A stretch of DNA of 64,000 bases from Nocardiopsis terrae (GTDB lineage Bacteria > Actinomycetota > Actinomycetes > Streptosporangiales > Streptosporangiaceae), in contig NZ_BMXJ01000005.1 of NCBI RefSeq assembly GCF_014651695.1, forward strand, positions 263,415 through 327,414, in the 5' to 3' direction. A program made the position numbers and the translations under genes. This document shows, one piece after another, positions 8,419 to 15,449 of this stretch; within the stretch, counting starts at the first letter, position 1, and every line of letters begins with the position of its first letter. The notes under the pieces are model-generated. The model saw only the letters and a program-made list of their open reading frames with translations, searched no databases and was not told the origin of the DNA.

Positions 8419-8640
8419 TCAATCTGGATGATTCACCTCTCGGGCGCCAGCCAGGAAGGCTTGCCATTCAAGGCCGGGGAAGGTCAACATACCCAGTTCA
8501 CGACGCTTGGTGTCACGCATCGCTGAACCGTTGGCCAGGTTGGCGACCTCAACGCATTCACCATGCGACCCGCTGTAGCTGCTCTTGAACCAGATTCCCA
8601 GCGGTGCGTGCTCTTCGGACCTGTTGGATCGCATGTTCAT
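8419..8640 (-). CDS. DUF397 protein (Scr2-like, partner of XRE/DUF5753 regulators)
   Basis: 73-aa protein with the DUF397 signature: WFKSSYSG..GECVEVANLANG.AMRDTKRRELGMLTFPGLEWQAFLAGAR. DUF397 proteins are normally encoded directly downstream of an XRE/DUF5753 regulator; in Streptomyces the Scr1/Scr2 pair behaves as a toxin-antitoxin-like or developmental module. Here the ATG at 8640 overlaps the TGA of the upstream DUF5753 remnant by 2 bases, so the ancestral operon pairing is preserved, but the regulator has lost its N-terminal HTH. A second ATG at 8634 is possible. GC content is visibly lower than in neighbouring genes. An orphan DUF397 protein without its regulator may be unregulated or silent. 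Confidence 0.85.
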   Translation of the reverse strand: MNMRSNRSEEHAPLGIWFKSSYSGSHGECVEVANLANGSAMRDTKRRELGMLTFPGLEWQAFLAGAREVNHPD

Positions 8641-8812
8641 CCTTCTGGTGATTCGTACTGCCGCAGGAGCCGCGACAGAAGCCGATGGGTCTCAGGATTG
8701 TTCGCCGCCGCAGCACGCAAGTGGTCCAGCATGCCTCGGTGCGCCGTGACCTCGCGCGGGTGCTCCAACAACAGGTTCCTGGTGTGTGCCTCAACGTAGA
8801 CAGCCTGCAGGG
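8637..8812 (-). pseudogene. C-terminal remnant of an XRE/DUF5753 regulator
   Basis: Only the last ~57 residues of a DUF5753 domain remain: QAVYVEAHTRNLLLEHPREV followed by a helix with LDHLRAAAANNPETHRLLSRL. The HTH and the first two-thirds of DUF5753 are missing; upstream of about 8812 the frame becomes unrelated sequence that is the antisense of another DUF5753 piece. Its stop overlaps the start of the DUF397 gene. It is taken as a truncated gene cut at a rearrangement junction. Confidence 0.75.
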
Positions 8813-8817
8813 GCGGG

Positions 8818-9488
8818 GCGCCCTTCCGCTGCCTGGTCGTGGATGAAACCGCCCTCACCCGGCCCCCGCCGAACCCGAAGTGACGCGCGCCCAACTGACC
8901 CATCTGCACCACCTGGCCCAGGCCGACGGGATCAGCGTGCACCTTCTCCCGGACGGGACCGGTTTCCACCCCGGCCTGGGCGGGGCGTTCTGGACCCTGT
9001 CCTTCTCCCCCAGCCACACCCTGGTCTACATCCCCCACCCGCGCGGACCGGGCCAGGTCATCAGCGAGGTGTCACAGGTCAAGAGCTACACGGACCTGTT
9101 CGCCACGCTCCAGGGGGCCGCACTGCCGGTGGAGGAGTCCCGGAACCGACTGGTCGAACTCGCCTCCCGCATCTGCTCAACACCGGCGCGAGCTCTCACG
9201 AAGCAGCCCGCGCAACAGCCCGTGGTGGAGCACCGGCTGGCGCACGGGGAACTGCCCGCCTGGATGCACGTGGCCGCTCAGCGACGCCGAACCCCCGCCC
9301 CGGTGCCGCGCCCGCGCCCGGCCCCCGACGACGCTCCTACCCGGCCCGGGCCCGGACTGCCCCCGCTTCCCCTGCGCCCCCGCAGCCACCGCAAGCCCCG
9401 GCGTAAATTCGGTTGGTTCGTGACCATCTATGCTTTGGCCACCGCAGCGGGCGCCCTGATCCAGCACGTCTTCTCAAACCTGCTGTAA
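8818..9488 (+). pseudogene. N-terminally truncated, frameshifted DUF5753 gene with a tail-anchor-like end
   Basis: On the plus strand 8821-8880 encodes FRCLVVDETALTRP, the middle of a DUF5753 domain, then the frame shifts and resumes at GTG 8880 with VTRAQLTHLHHLAQADGISV, HLLPDGTGFHPGLGGAFWTL and VYIPHPRGPGQ, i.e. the rest of the domain. No HTH is present. From about 9180 the frame continues into a Pro/Arg-rich stretch and ends in a hydrophobic helix (GWFVTIYALATAAGALIQ) near the C-terminus, which is not part of DUF5753. The 202-aa frame from 8880 could still be translated, but as a regulator it is broken. Confidence 0.65.
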
Positions 9489-9702
9489 ACCTCCCCATTT
9501 CACCCACACGAGGAGCACGCAGCCGATAGGAACGACGTCTGGGAGGACGAAGTCCACCAGACGCTCGACCTCACGGCAGAGGGCCGCCACACCGGGTTGA
9601 CCGACCAGTCGCGCGAGCCGGACACCATGGCCCGGACAGCTCGCCTGCCTCCCAACACGCCGCCCGGCCCACGGCCGCGGCACCCCCATTGAGAGGACAG
9701 CC
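9489..9702 (+). other. Short intergenic stretch upstream of the peptide gene
   Basis: The reading frame of the preceding DUF5753 relic stays open after its TAA until a TGA near 9694, but has no ATG or GTG start and no ribosome site; it includes TLDLTAEG, which I do not regard as a FxLD lanthipeptide leader. The promoter of the peptide-methyltransferase pair should lie here, but no convincing -35/-10 pair was seen. Confidence 0.4.
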
Positions 9703-9840
9703 TTGAAGATCCCGACCCCGCACACCACCGCGTACAAGCACCAGGACTCCGCCGACGGCGACGGGCGCCGGACCGCCCGGCCGCTCCCCGCACCCGCCTC
9801 CAACCCCAGCGGCTCCGGCTGCGGCAAACACGAGAGGTAG
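9703..9840 (+). CDS. Candidate RiPP precursor peptide (45 aa)
   Basis: TTG start at 9703 with GAGAGG six bases upstream; stop TAG at 9838, eight bases before the methyltransferase start. The peptide begins MKIPTPHTTAYKHQDS, continues with ADGDGRRTARPLPAPA and ends NPSGSGCGKHER. It contains Asp-Gly twice in succession (DGDG, residues 18-21) plus Asp15-Ser16; Asp-Gly is the classical site of aspartimide/isoaspartate formation and thus of PIMT-type methylation. One Cys lies near the C-terminus. There is no signal peptide and no known domain. Tight coupling to a PIMT-like methyltransferase is the arrangement described for imiditides (MihA/MihM). The precursor role is an inference; the peptide itself has no recognised homolog that I can name. 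Confidence 0.6.
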   Translation: MKIPTPHTTAYKHQDSADGDGRRTARPLPAPASNPSGSGCGKHER

Positions 9841-9848
9841 GACAAGCC

Positions 9849-10979
9849 GTGACCCCCTCACACGAAAAGCTGGTCGCCCACCTGCTCCAGGCGGTCGGGC
9901 TCCCACCGCACTGGCGACGCGCGTTCGAGTTCGTGGAGCGCCACAGGTTCCTGCCCGACCAGGTCACCCTGCCCGACGGCACCACCGTGGACCGGCTCAG
10001 CGCCCCGGAACAGTGGCTCGGGGTCGCCTACGACGACATCCCGCTCGTCACCCAGGTGGACGACGGGGCCGAGGACGGCACCGGATATCCGACCAGTTCG
10101 GCGTCCATGCCCTCCATCGTCGCCGACATGTTGCGCCGGCTCGAGGTCCACCCCGGTATGCGGGTCCTGGAGATCGGCACGGGCACCGGGTACAACACGG
10201 CCCTTCTCGCCCACCTCCTGGGCGACGAAGCGGTCACCACCGTCGAGGTCGACCCGACCCTCGCCGAGCAGGCCCGCGTCAACCTGATGGGCACCGGGTT
10301 CGTGCCGCTGGTCGTCACCGGGGACGGGACCCAGGGCTGGCCCGCACGCGCCCCGTTCGACCGGGTGATCAGCACCGCGGCCGTGAAGCGGGTGCCCTAC
10401 CACTGGATCGCCCAGAGCCAGCCGGGCGGGAAGATCCTCACCCCGTGGGGCAACGCCTTCCACAACGGGGTCCTGGCCGACCTACGGGTCGGCTCGCGCG
10501 GCACCGCAAGTGGGCGGTTCTGCGGCAACGTCGCCTTCATGTGGGTGCGCCACCAGCGCACCCCCGGCCAGGTGGTGGCGACCTACGTCAGCGACGAGCA
10601 CGAGTTCAGAGTCAGACGCACCGGTATGCAGCCGAACGGCCCGCTGGCGTTCGACGCGAACTTCGCGATCGGGCTGCACATGCCGACCGTGATCAACGTG
10701 ATCGAGTTCCACGAGGACGAGGACGACCAGCGGTTCGTCATGTACCTGGTCGATCCCGACAGCGGGTCCTGGGCGTCCTGGCACGTCGATCCGGGCGCGG
10801 CCTCACACGAGGTTCGCCAGTACGGGTCCCGGCAGCTGTTCACGGAGTTCGAGACGGCCTACCAGTGGTGGCTCGACTCCGGCCGCCCCGCCGTGGACCG
10901 GTTCGGGATGACCGTGTCCGTGGACCAGCAGACCGTCTGGTTGGACGAAGCAGCGAACGTCATCTCATCGATGCCCTGA
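9849..10979 (+). CDS. PIMT-like O-methyltransferase with C-terminal extension (putative RiPP maturase)
   Basis: 376-aa SAM-dependent methyltransferase of the protein-L-isoaspartate O-methyltransferase family. Seen: substrate-side PTSSASMPSIVADML, SAM motif I VLEIGTGTGYNTALLA (about residues 99-114), acidic motif VTTVEVDP, GDGTQGWP, and FDRVISTAAV..VPYHWIAQ. Classical Pcm proteins are about 210 aa; here about 160 further residues follow, with no recognised domain, as in stand-alone PIMT homologs that modify RiPP precursors (lanthipeptide-, graspetide- and imiditide-associated). GTG at 9849 follows the 45-aa peptide gene by eight bases, so the two are very likely cotranscribed and translationally linked. 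No lanthipeptide synthetase, ATP-grasp ligase or transporter is nearby, favouring a minimal two-gene system. Repair of damaged protein is an alternative role. Confidence 0.85.
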   Translation: MTPSHEKLVAHLLQAVGLPPHWRRAFEFVERHRFLPDQVTLPDGTTVDRLSAPEQWLGVAYDDIPLVTQVDDGAEDGTGYPTSSASMPSIVADMLRRLEVHPGMRVLEIGTGTGYNTALLAHLLGDEAVTTVEVDPTLAEQARVNLMGTGFVPLVVTGDGTQGWPARAPFDRVISTAAVKRVPYHWIAQSQPGGKILTPWGNAFHNGVLADLRVGSRGTASGRFCGNVAFMWVRHQRTPGQVVATYVSDEHEFRVRRTGMQPNGPLAFDANFAIGLHMPTVINVIEFHEDEDDQRFVMYLVDPDSGSWASWHVDPGAASHEVRQYGSRQLFTEFETAYQWWLDSGRPAVDRFGMTVSVDQQTVWLDEAANVISSMP

Positions 10980-11264
10980 CCGCGCATCGGGGGGCGGTCA
11001 CAGCTGACGGCTCCCCTTTTCCGCAGGCCAGGGGAATCGCGTACGACAGCAGTTGATTCGGTTTGGCTGGCACCCGGGGCCTGGGGGTGGCGACCCACCC
11101 GTGCCGCGGCCGGTCACCGGTTCCCGCGCGACAGCGACGACGGCGGGGCGACAGGGGCGGTGGCGGTGGCAGACAGCGGGGATGCGGGGATGGGAGCCGG
11201 AGCTTGTGGGGTCCGAAACCCGGCCCTCTGAAGGTCCGCTGCTTCCGAAACCCACTAATCCGCG

Positions 11265-11322
11265 GTGATCTTGCTACCAGGGGCAACTTGGGCGCCGAGA
11301 TTGCTCCTGGTAGCAAGATCAC
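11265..11322. repeat. Long near-perfect inverted repeat (22-bp arms)
   Basis: Left arm 11265-11286 begins GTGATCTTGCTACCAGG; right arm 11301-11322 is its reverse complement with a single mismatch (21 of 22); the loop is 14 nt. Such a hairpin is much longer than needed for an intrinsic terminator and has a distinct, moderately AT-containing sequence inside GC-rich surroundings. It may be a dispersed palindromic element, a MITE-like unit or an attachment-type site. Confidence 0.7.
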
Positions 11323-11777
11323 GCCGAAAAGGGGCCCAAACCCGGCACGGAGGGACGGGAACCCGTCCCCTCGCGCCCGAGCCGGTCAGGCGGGTGGGGC
11401 GCGCTCGGCCCCAGAGCCGACCTGTTCGGGCCCTTCGTCACTGCCCGGTCACTGGATGGGGACGCGCCTGCCGATGAAGCCAGGCAGAAGGACGGGAATC
11501 CGGTCGGCCACGGCCGGACCGCTGGCCGGGGCCGGGCGAAGCCCCGGGGGCGTCTGCTGCCCCGACCACACGCCCCCCGTTTCCCGATAGCCGCCCATCC
11601 GCCGTCGTGGCGAAGCGGGTCAGGGTGGAGCGCCCGGAGCGAAGCGAGGACGTACGACCTTGACGCGCGAAGCGAAAGACGGCCACACTCACGCGGCGGG
11701 GAACGGGGCAATCCATGTTCAAAGTCTTCCAAGTAACCCGAAGCAACATCAGGCAGAGCGGGCGGTACACGTAGGTA

Positions 11778-11867
11778 GGCCCATCCCAGCGTGCGCGGGG
11801 AGGCAGGAGGAGGGAGGGGCCGACGCCCCCTACGTGAAGGGTCCATCCCCGCGTGCGCAGGGAGCAG
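11778..11867 (-). CRISPR. Type I-E-like CRISPR mini-array 2 (two repeats, one spacer)
   Basis: Repeats at 11778-11806 (29 nt with one extra base) and 11840-11867 (28 nt) flank a 33-nt spacer (11807-11839). Core GTCCATCCCCGCGTGCGC is shared with mini-array 1; the leader-proximal repeat is the better match and the distal one is degenerate. Same orientation as mini-array 1 (minus-strand transcription). No cas genes nearby. Confidence 0.72.
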
Positions 11868-11930
11868 ACTTTTTGACCTGCGAACTTACCAGCGACAAGG
11901 GGTCGTTCTTCCAACTTCTTGAAAGTTGGA
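11868..11930 (-). promoter_or_regulatory. CRISPR leader-like sequence of mini-array 2
   Basis: Shares TGACCTGC (11874-11881), TTA and CAAxTTxTTGA (11912-11922) with mini-array 1 at the same distances from the repeat. It additionally contains a perfect 7-bp inverted repeat CCAACTT/AAGTTGG (11911-11929) absent from leader 1. Confidence 0.55.
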
Positions 11931-12043
11931 CACTGGTGATTCCCTTCACAAAAGGGCCAAGATCGAACTCTTGGGTGCAGAGAGATCCTATTCACCGATA
12001 TGTGAGTGGGCCACCCCTCTGGGGAAGGGGTGGCCCCTCCGGG

Positions 12044-13219
12044 TTAGCTGGCGGCCCTGAGCACCACGTCCACCAGGCGCTCGGCGGCGTCCGGCCTTCC
12101 GTGGGAGCGGGCGTTCTCGGCGATGGCCTCGCGCTTGGCGGGATCGACCAGCAGGGGTTCGACCGCCGCCTGCAGGTTGGCCGGGCTGACCTCGTCGAGG
12201 AGGGCGACGGCAGCGCCCGTCTCCTGGAGGTGGCGTGCGTTGTGCGCCTGCTCGTTACCGGCGGAGGTCGCCAGGGGGATGAAGACCGCGGCCTTGCCCA
12301 GGGCGGTGAGTTCGGCGATCGTCCCGGCACCGCTGCGGGAGATCACCACGTCCGCGAGCGCCAGCACGTCGGGGAGCTCCGGGCCCACGAAGGCGGTGAG
12401 GTGGTACCTCTCCGCAAGCCCCGGCGGCAGGCTCCGGGCACTCTCCCGAAGACTCTCGACGTTGTTGGCGCCGCACTGGTGGACGACGTTGGCGCGGGCC
12501 AGCAGCCACGGGAGGATCTCGCGGACGTTCGTGTTGATCTGCGCCGAACCCTGCGCCCCGCCGGTCACGTACACGGTGGGCAGGTCGGGGTTGTGCCCGT
12601 CGAAGCCCAGCCCCTTGGCGCCCAGGTCCGCCTGGCCGGTGAGGACCTCGGGGCGCACCGGGTTCCCGGTGACCACCGCGTCGTCCTGGGAGGAGTCGGG
12701 CAGCAGCCCGAGGGAGGACTCGGCGGACACCGCGATCTGCGCTCCGGCGCGGGCCAGGACCTTGTTGGCCAGGCCCAGGCGCACCGTCTGCTCGTGCACG
12801 ACCAGCGGGCGGCGGCACATACGGGCCGCCAGGCCCACGGGCACCGCCACGTAGCCGCCGGTGGCCAGGACGACGTCCGGGACGAACTCGGAGACCAGCC
12901 TGCGCGCCTGCATGACCCCGCGGGGGACGTTGGCCATGTCCTTGACGTTGGCCCGGGAGACGAGCTTGATCGGGTTCCTGGAGCGGCGGATCTTGCCGGT
13001 GGCGACGTCGGCGAAGTCGATCCCGTTGGCCTCGGACACCCGGGACTCGAGACTGTTGGCCGCGCCCACCCACAGCACCTCCAGGGTGTTGCCGGTCTTC
13101 TCCAGGCGTGCGCGCAGCGCGTTGACGGCGGTCAGCGCGGGGTAGGTGTGGCCGCCCGTTCCACCTCCGGTGACGATCAGGCGCAGGTCCCGGGGCGGGC
13201 GGTCGTTGGTGCTGTTCAC
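12044..13219 (-). CDS. MurG-like UDP-GlcNAc glycosyltransferase
   Basis: 391-aa GT-B glycosyltransferase resembling MurG, the membrane-associated enzyme that adds GlcNAc to lipid I to form lipid II. Seen: N-terminal glycine loop LIVTGGGTGGHTYPALTA, LEVLWVGAANSLESRV (MurG has a G..R.LE motif at this place), PDVVLATGGYVAVPVGLAA, a second loop TVYVTGGAQGSAQIN, and the donor-binding region VISRSGAGTIAELTALGKAAVFIPL, with NEQAHNARHL downstream. GTG at 13219 is chosen; the frame stays open upstream to 13510 without MurG-like sequence. It is not in a division/cell-wall cluster here, so it may be a second, specialised copy acting on another lipid-linked or natural-product acceptor. Confidence 0.88.
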   Translation of the reverse strand: MNSTNDRPPRDLRLIVTGGGTGGHTYPALTAVNALRARLEKTGNTLEVLWVGAANSLESRVSEANGIDFADVATGKIRRSRNPIKLVSRANVKDMANVPRGVMQARRLVSEFVPDVVLATGGYVAVPVGLAARMCRRPLVVHEQTVRLGLANKVLARAGAQIAVSAESSLGLLPDSSQDDAVVTGNPVRPEVLTGQADLGAKGLGFDGHNPDLPTVYVTGGAQGSAQINTNVREILPWLLARANVVHQCGANNVESLRESARSLPPGLAERYHLTAFVGPELPDVLALADVVISRSGAGTIAELTALGKAAVFIPLATSAGNEQAHNARHLQETGAAVALLDEVSPANLQAAVEPLLVDPAKREAIAENARSHGRPDAAERLVDVVLRAAS

Positions 13220-13415
13220 GCGTTTCCCATCTGGCTGCCCGTGGGTGAACCGGCGGGCGGGAGGAGTGGTCAGGTCGGGGCCGGGACGCGGGCGTCGGGG
13301 CTTCTCGCGGTCACGGCCCACCAGCACGGTAGCCGTGCGCGGGGGTTGTTCGGGCCAGTGGAGGGGGCGAAGCGGCAGGAAATACGCCGGGGTCCTGGTC
13401 ACACACCCCGCCCCG

Positions 13416-14051
13416 CTACTTCCGGGGCCCTCCGTAGGCGGCGAGGAAGACCCGGACGCTCTCCGCGGCGTGCGCGCGGAGCTCCTCCCGCGCGGGGATG
13501 CCCTCGTCACCGAGGAGCATGGCCCGGTTGACGGGTTCGGACATCACCAGCCAGTTGAACCGGGACGCGGCGGCGTGCGGGTCCTCGACGGACAGGCGCC
13601 CCCGCACGGCCAGGCGCTCGAAGATCTCCCCGAGCGCGCCCACCGCCCGCCGCGGACCGTGCTCGTACAGGGCCCCGGCGAGCTCGGGAAAGCGCGCGAC
13701 CTCACCGATGACCAGGCGGCGCAGCCGCATCAGGCGCGGGGTCAGCACCACGGTGAGCTGGCGGAGCGCGTAGTCGCGCAGGTAGTCGGCGAGGTCCTCG
13801 TCCTCGGCGGGGTCGGGCACGTCCTCGTGGACGAGGTCGCCCGCTCCGGTCGTCATGTGGCTGACGATCTCGACGAACAGGTTCTCCTTGCTGCCGAAGT
13901 GCTTGTACACGGTCTGCTTGGACACCTCGGAGCGCGCCGCGATCTCGTCCATGTTGGTGCCCAGGTAGCCGCCGCCGAGGAAGACCTCCTCGGCCGCCTC
14001 CAGGATCGCGCGCCGTTTGCGTTCCGAACGCCCCTCGGCAGGTTGCCGCAC
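13416..14051 (-). CDS. TetR-family transcriptional regulator
   Basis: 211-aa repressor. The N-terminal HTH is clear: AILEAAEEVFLGGGYLGTNMDEIAARSEVSKQTVYKHFGSKENLF split over about residues 15-60; the helical ligand-binding C-terminus (AefR-like) follows. It is transcribed away from the VOC-hydrolase pair at 14162-15420, and the 110-bp gap contains two copies of a 15-bp palindrome, so it most likely represses both itself and the divergent pair. The ligand is unknown; VOC proteins and alpha/beta hydrolases next to TetR genes often act in detoxification. Confidence 0.9.
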   Translation of the reverse strand: MRQPAEGRSERKRRAILEAAEEVFLGGGYLGTNMDEIAARSEVSKQTVYKHFGSKENLFVEIVSHMTTGAGDLVHEDVPDPAEDEDLADYLRDYALRQLTVVLTPRLMRLRRLVIGEVARFPELAGALYEHGPRRAVGALGEIFERLAVRGRLSVEDPHAAASRFNWLVMSEPVNRAMLLGDEGIPAREELRAHAAESVRVFLAAYGGPRK

Positions 14052-14071
14052 CTGATTCTCCCCGTGTTCTG

Positions 14072-14101
14072 TTGACCCGTGGGTACTGGACAGTCTAGTT
14101 T
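14072..14101 (+). promoter_or_regulatory. Putative promoter of the VOC-hydrolase pair
   Basis: TTGACC (14072-14077) and TAGTTT (14096-14101) are separated by 18 bp. The first TetR palindrome covers the spacer and part of the -10 element, which would explain repression. Confidence 0.4.
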
Positions 14102-14132
14102 TGCATACATCCAGAGTACTGGACCGTCCAGT
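14085..14132. promoter_or_regulatory. Twin TetR operators
   Basis: ACTGGACAGTCTAGT (14085-14099) and ACTGGACCGTCCAGT (14118-14132) are 15-bp palindromes around a central base; the second is perfect, the first has one mismatched pair. Their centres are 33 bp apart, three helical turns, so dimers would bind on the same DNA face. They lie between the divergent TetR and VOC genes. Confidence 0.8.
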
Positions 14133-14161
14133 TTCACTCTGGGAGGATCGAGGCGCCCGTC

Positions 14162-14542
14162 ATGCACATCCAGTTCGCTGAGTTGCCCGTGTTCGACCAG
14201 GACCGGGCCAAGGACTTCTACACCGACAGGCTCGGCTGCCGCGTACTCGCGGACGTCCCCATGGGCGAGGACGGCTGGCGGTGGATCGAGCTCGGGTTCC
14301 CCGGAGCGGACACCGCACTGCACCTGGTCCCCCGGCCCGACGAGGAGCCCTCGCCGGGCCCCGTGCTGGTGCTGGTCGAGGACGACGTCAAGGGCACCGT
14401 GGAGGCGCTGCGCGCCAAGGGCGTGGAGATCGTCACCGAGCCGGAGGAGGCCGCCTACATGCCGGGGGTCACGGTCGCGGAGTTCCGCGACAGCGAGGGC
14501 AACCGAATGGTCGTCAGCGGCAGGATCAGGGAGACGCCGTGA
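14162..14542 (+). CDS. VOC-superfamily (glyoxalase/bleomycin-resistance-like) protein
   Basis: 126-aa protein with paired beta-alpha-beta-beta-beta modules: starts MHIQFAELPVFDQDRAKDFYTDRLG, then GWRWIELGFPG, TALHLVPRP, and the second half ends VAEFRDSEGNRMVVSG. Typical of small VOC proteins that bind metal or drugs; the second-half FRDSEGN motif is the usual EPDGN variant. First gene of a two-gene operon controlled, by inference, by the divergent TetR; its TGA overlaps the GTG of the hydrolase. Substrate unknown. Confidence 0.87.
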   Translation: MHIQFAELPVFDQDRAKDFYTDRLGCRVLADVPMGEDGWRWIELGFPGADTALHLVPRPDEEPSPGPVLVLVEDDVKGTVEALRAKGVEIVTEPEEAAYMPGVTVAEFRDSEGNRMVVSGRIRETP

Positions 14543-15420
14543 ACGACCGCCGCTCCCCCGAGGTGCGCACCCTGCGGGTGCCCGGGGCCCGCCTCCACGC
14601 CGAGGTGCGCGGCTCGGGCCCGCTGCTGCTCATGGTCCCGGGCGGGCCGCAGGACGCCGGGGTCCTCGCCGACCAGGCCAGGCGCCTGGCCGAGGGGTAC
14701 ACGACCGTGGCCTACGACCCCCGGGGCAACTCGCGCAGCACCCTGGACGGCGGCCCCGGCGCGTGGGAGGAGGACCAGCGGCTCGACGTGCACGCCGAGG
14801 ACGCCGCACGGCTGATCCGGGAGTTCGGCGACGGGCCCGCGCACGTGTTCGGCACCAGCGGCGGCGCCCAGATCGGGCTGGCCCTGGCCGCCCGGCACCC
14901 GGAACTGGTGCGCACGCTCGTGGCCCACGAGCCCCCGTGCGTGCCGTTGCTCGACGACCCCGAACCGGTGCTCGCGCGGGACCACGAGGTCCACCGGACC
15001 TACCTGAAGGAGGGGGTCGAGGCCGGGATGGCCCTGTTCCTGGGGCTCAACGGCCTGGACGCCGAGCCCGGCCCGGCAGGGTCGGAGGACACCCCGCCCG
15101 TGGACGGGGCACCGGCCATGGACGGGGAGGAGGCCGCGACCTTCGAGCGGGTCAGCGGGAACTTCGGGTACTTCCTCGCGCACGGCCTGCTGCCGCTCTC
15201 CCTGTACCGGCCGGAGGTGGAAACCCTGCGGCGCGACGGCACCCGGGTGGTCGTGGCCCTGGGCGAGGGCTCGGCGGGGGAGGACATCCACGACATCGGC
15301 TCCGCGCTGGCCCGGGCCCTGGACGTCGACCCGGTCGCCTTCCCCGGGGACCACCTGGGCTACGAGGGCGACCCGGAGGGTTTCGCCGCCGCCCTGCGCC
15401 GGGTACTCACCGGGACCTGA
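14539..15420 (+). CDS. Alpha/beta-hydrolase
   Basis: 293-aa alpha/beta-hydrolase fold enzyme. GTG at 14539 overlaps the stop of the VOC gene (GTGA). Seen: oxyanion region LLLMVPGGPQDAG, YDPRGNSRST, nucleophile elbow HVFGTSGGAQIGLAL with Ser as nucleophile, and a C-terminal GDHLGY giving the catalytic His. A run of acidic and Pro/Gly residues (about 175-200) forms an insertion in the cap region. The substrate is not predictable; the VOC partner and TetR control suggest degradation or detoxification of a small ester or lactone. A hairpin terminator follows. Confidence 0.86.
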   Translation: MNDRRSPEVRTLRVPGARLHAEVRGSGPLLLMVPGGPQDAGVLADQARRLAEGYTTVAYDPRGNSRSTLDGGPGAWEEDQRLDVHAEDAARLIREFGDGPAHVFGTSGGAQIGLALAARHPELVRTLVAHEPPCVPLLDDPEPVLARDHEVHRTYLKEGVEAGMALFLGLNGLDAEPGPAGSEDTPPVDGAPAMDGEEAATFERVSGNFGYFLAHGLLPLSLYRPEVETLRRDGTRVVVALGEGSAGEDIHDIGSALARALDVDPVAFPGDHLGYEGDPEGFAAALRRVLTGT

Positions 15421-15421
15421 G

Positions 15422-15449
15422 CCGCCCCTGACTGACCCGTCAGGGGCGG
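15422..15449. terminator. Bidirectional terminator between hydrolase and sigma factor genes
   Basis: CCGCCCCTGAC and GTCAGGGGCGG form a perfect 11-bp stem with a 6-nt loop (TGACCC). It starts two bases after the hydrolase stop and overlaps the stop codon of the convergent sigma-factor gene at 15440. Confidence 0.8.

Larger units (their letters stand above)
10980..12043. other. 1.06-kb gene-poor region
   Basis: No open frame here looks like a protein. The stretch contains the long hairpin at 11265-11322 and CRISPR mini-array 2 at 11778-11867 with its leader. The remaining open frames are Pro/Arg/Ser-rich shadows. The sequence right of the array (11868-11990) is noticeably less GC-rich than its surroundings. 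Confidence 0.6.

Noticed and set aside
9489..9696. Possible FxLD-type precursor peptide containing TLDLTAEG
   Set aside because: No start codon after the preceding stop, no ribosome site, no Cys-rich core; the 45-aa peptide downstream is a much better candidate.
11660..13531. 623-aa plus-strand open frame across the MurG-like gene
   Set aside because: It is antisense to a clear glycosyltransferase, is composed of Gly/Val/Arg/Gln shadow sequence, and has no ribosome site or domain.
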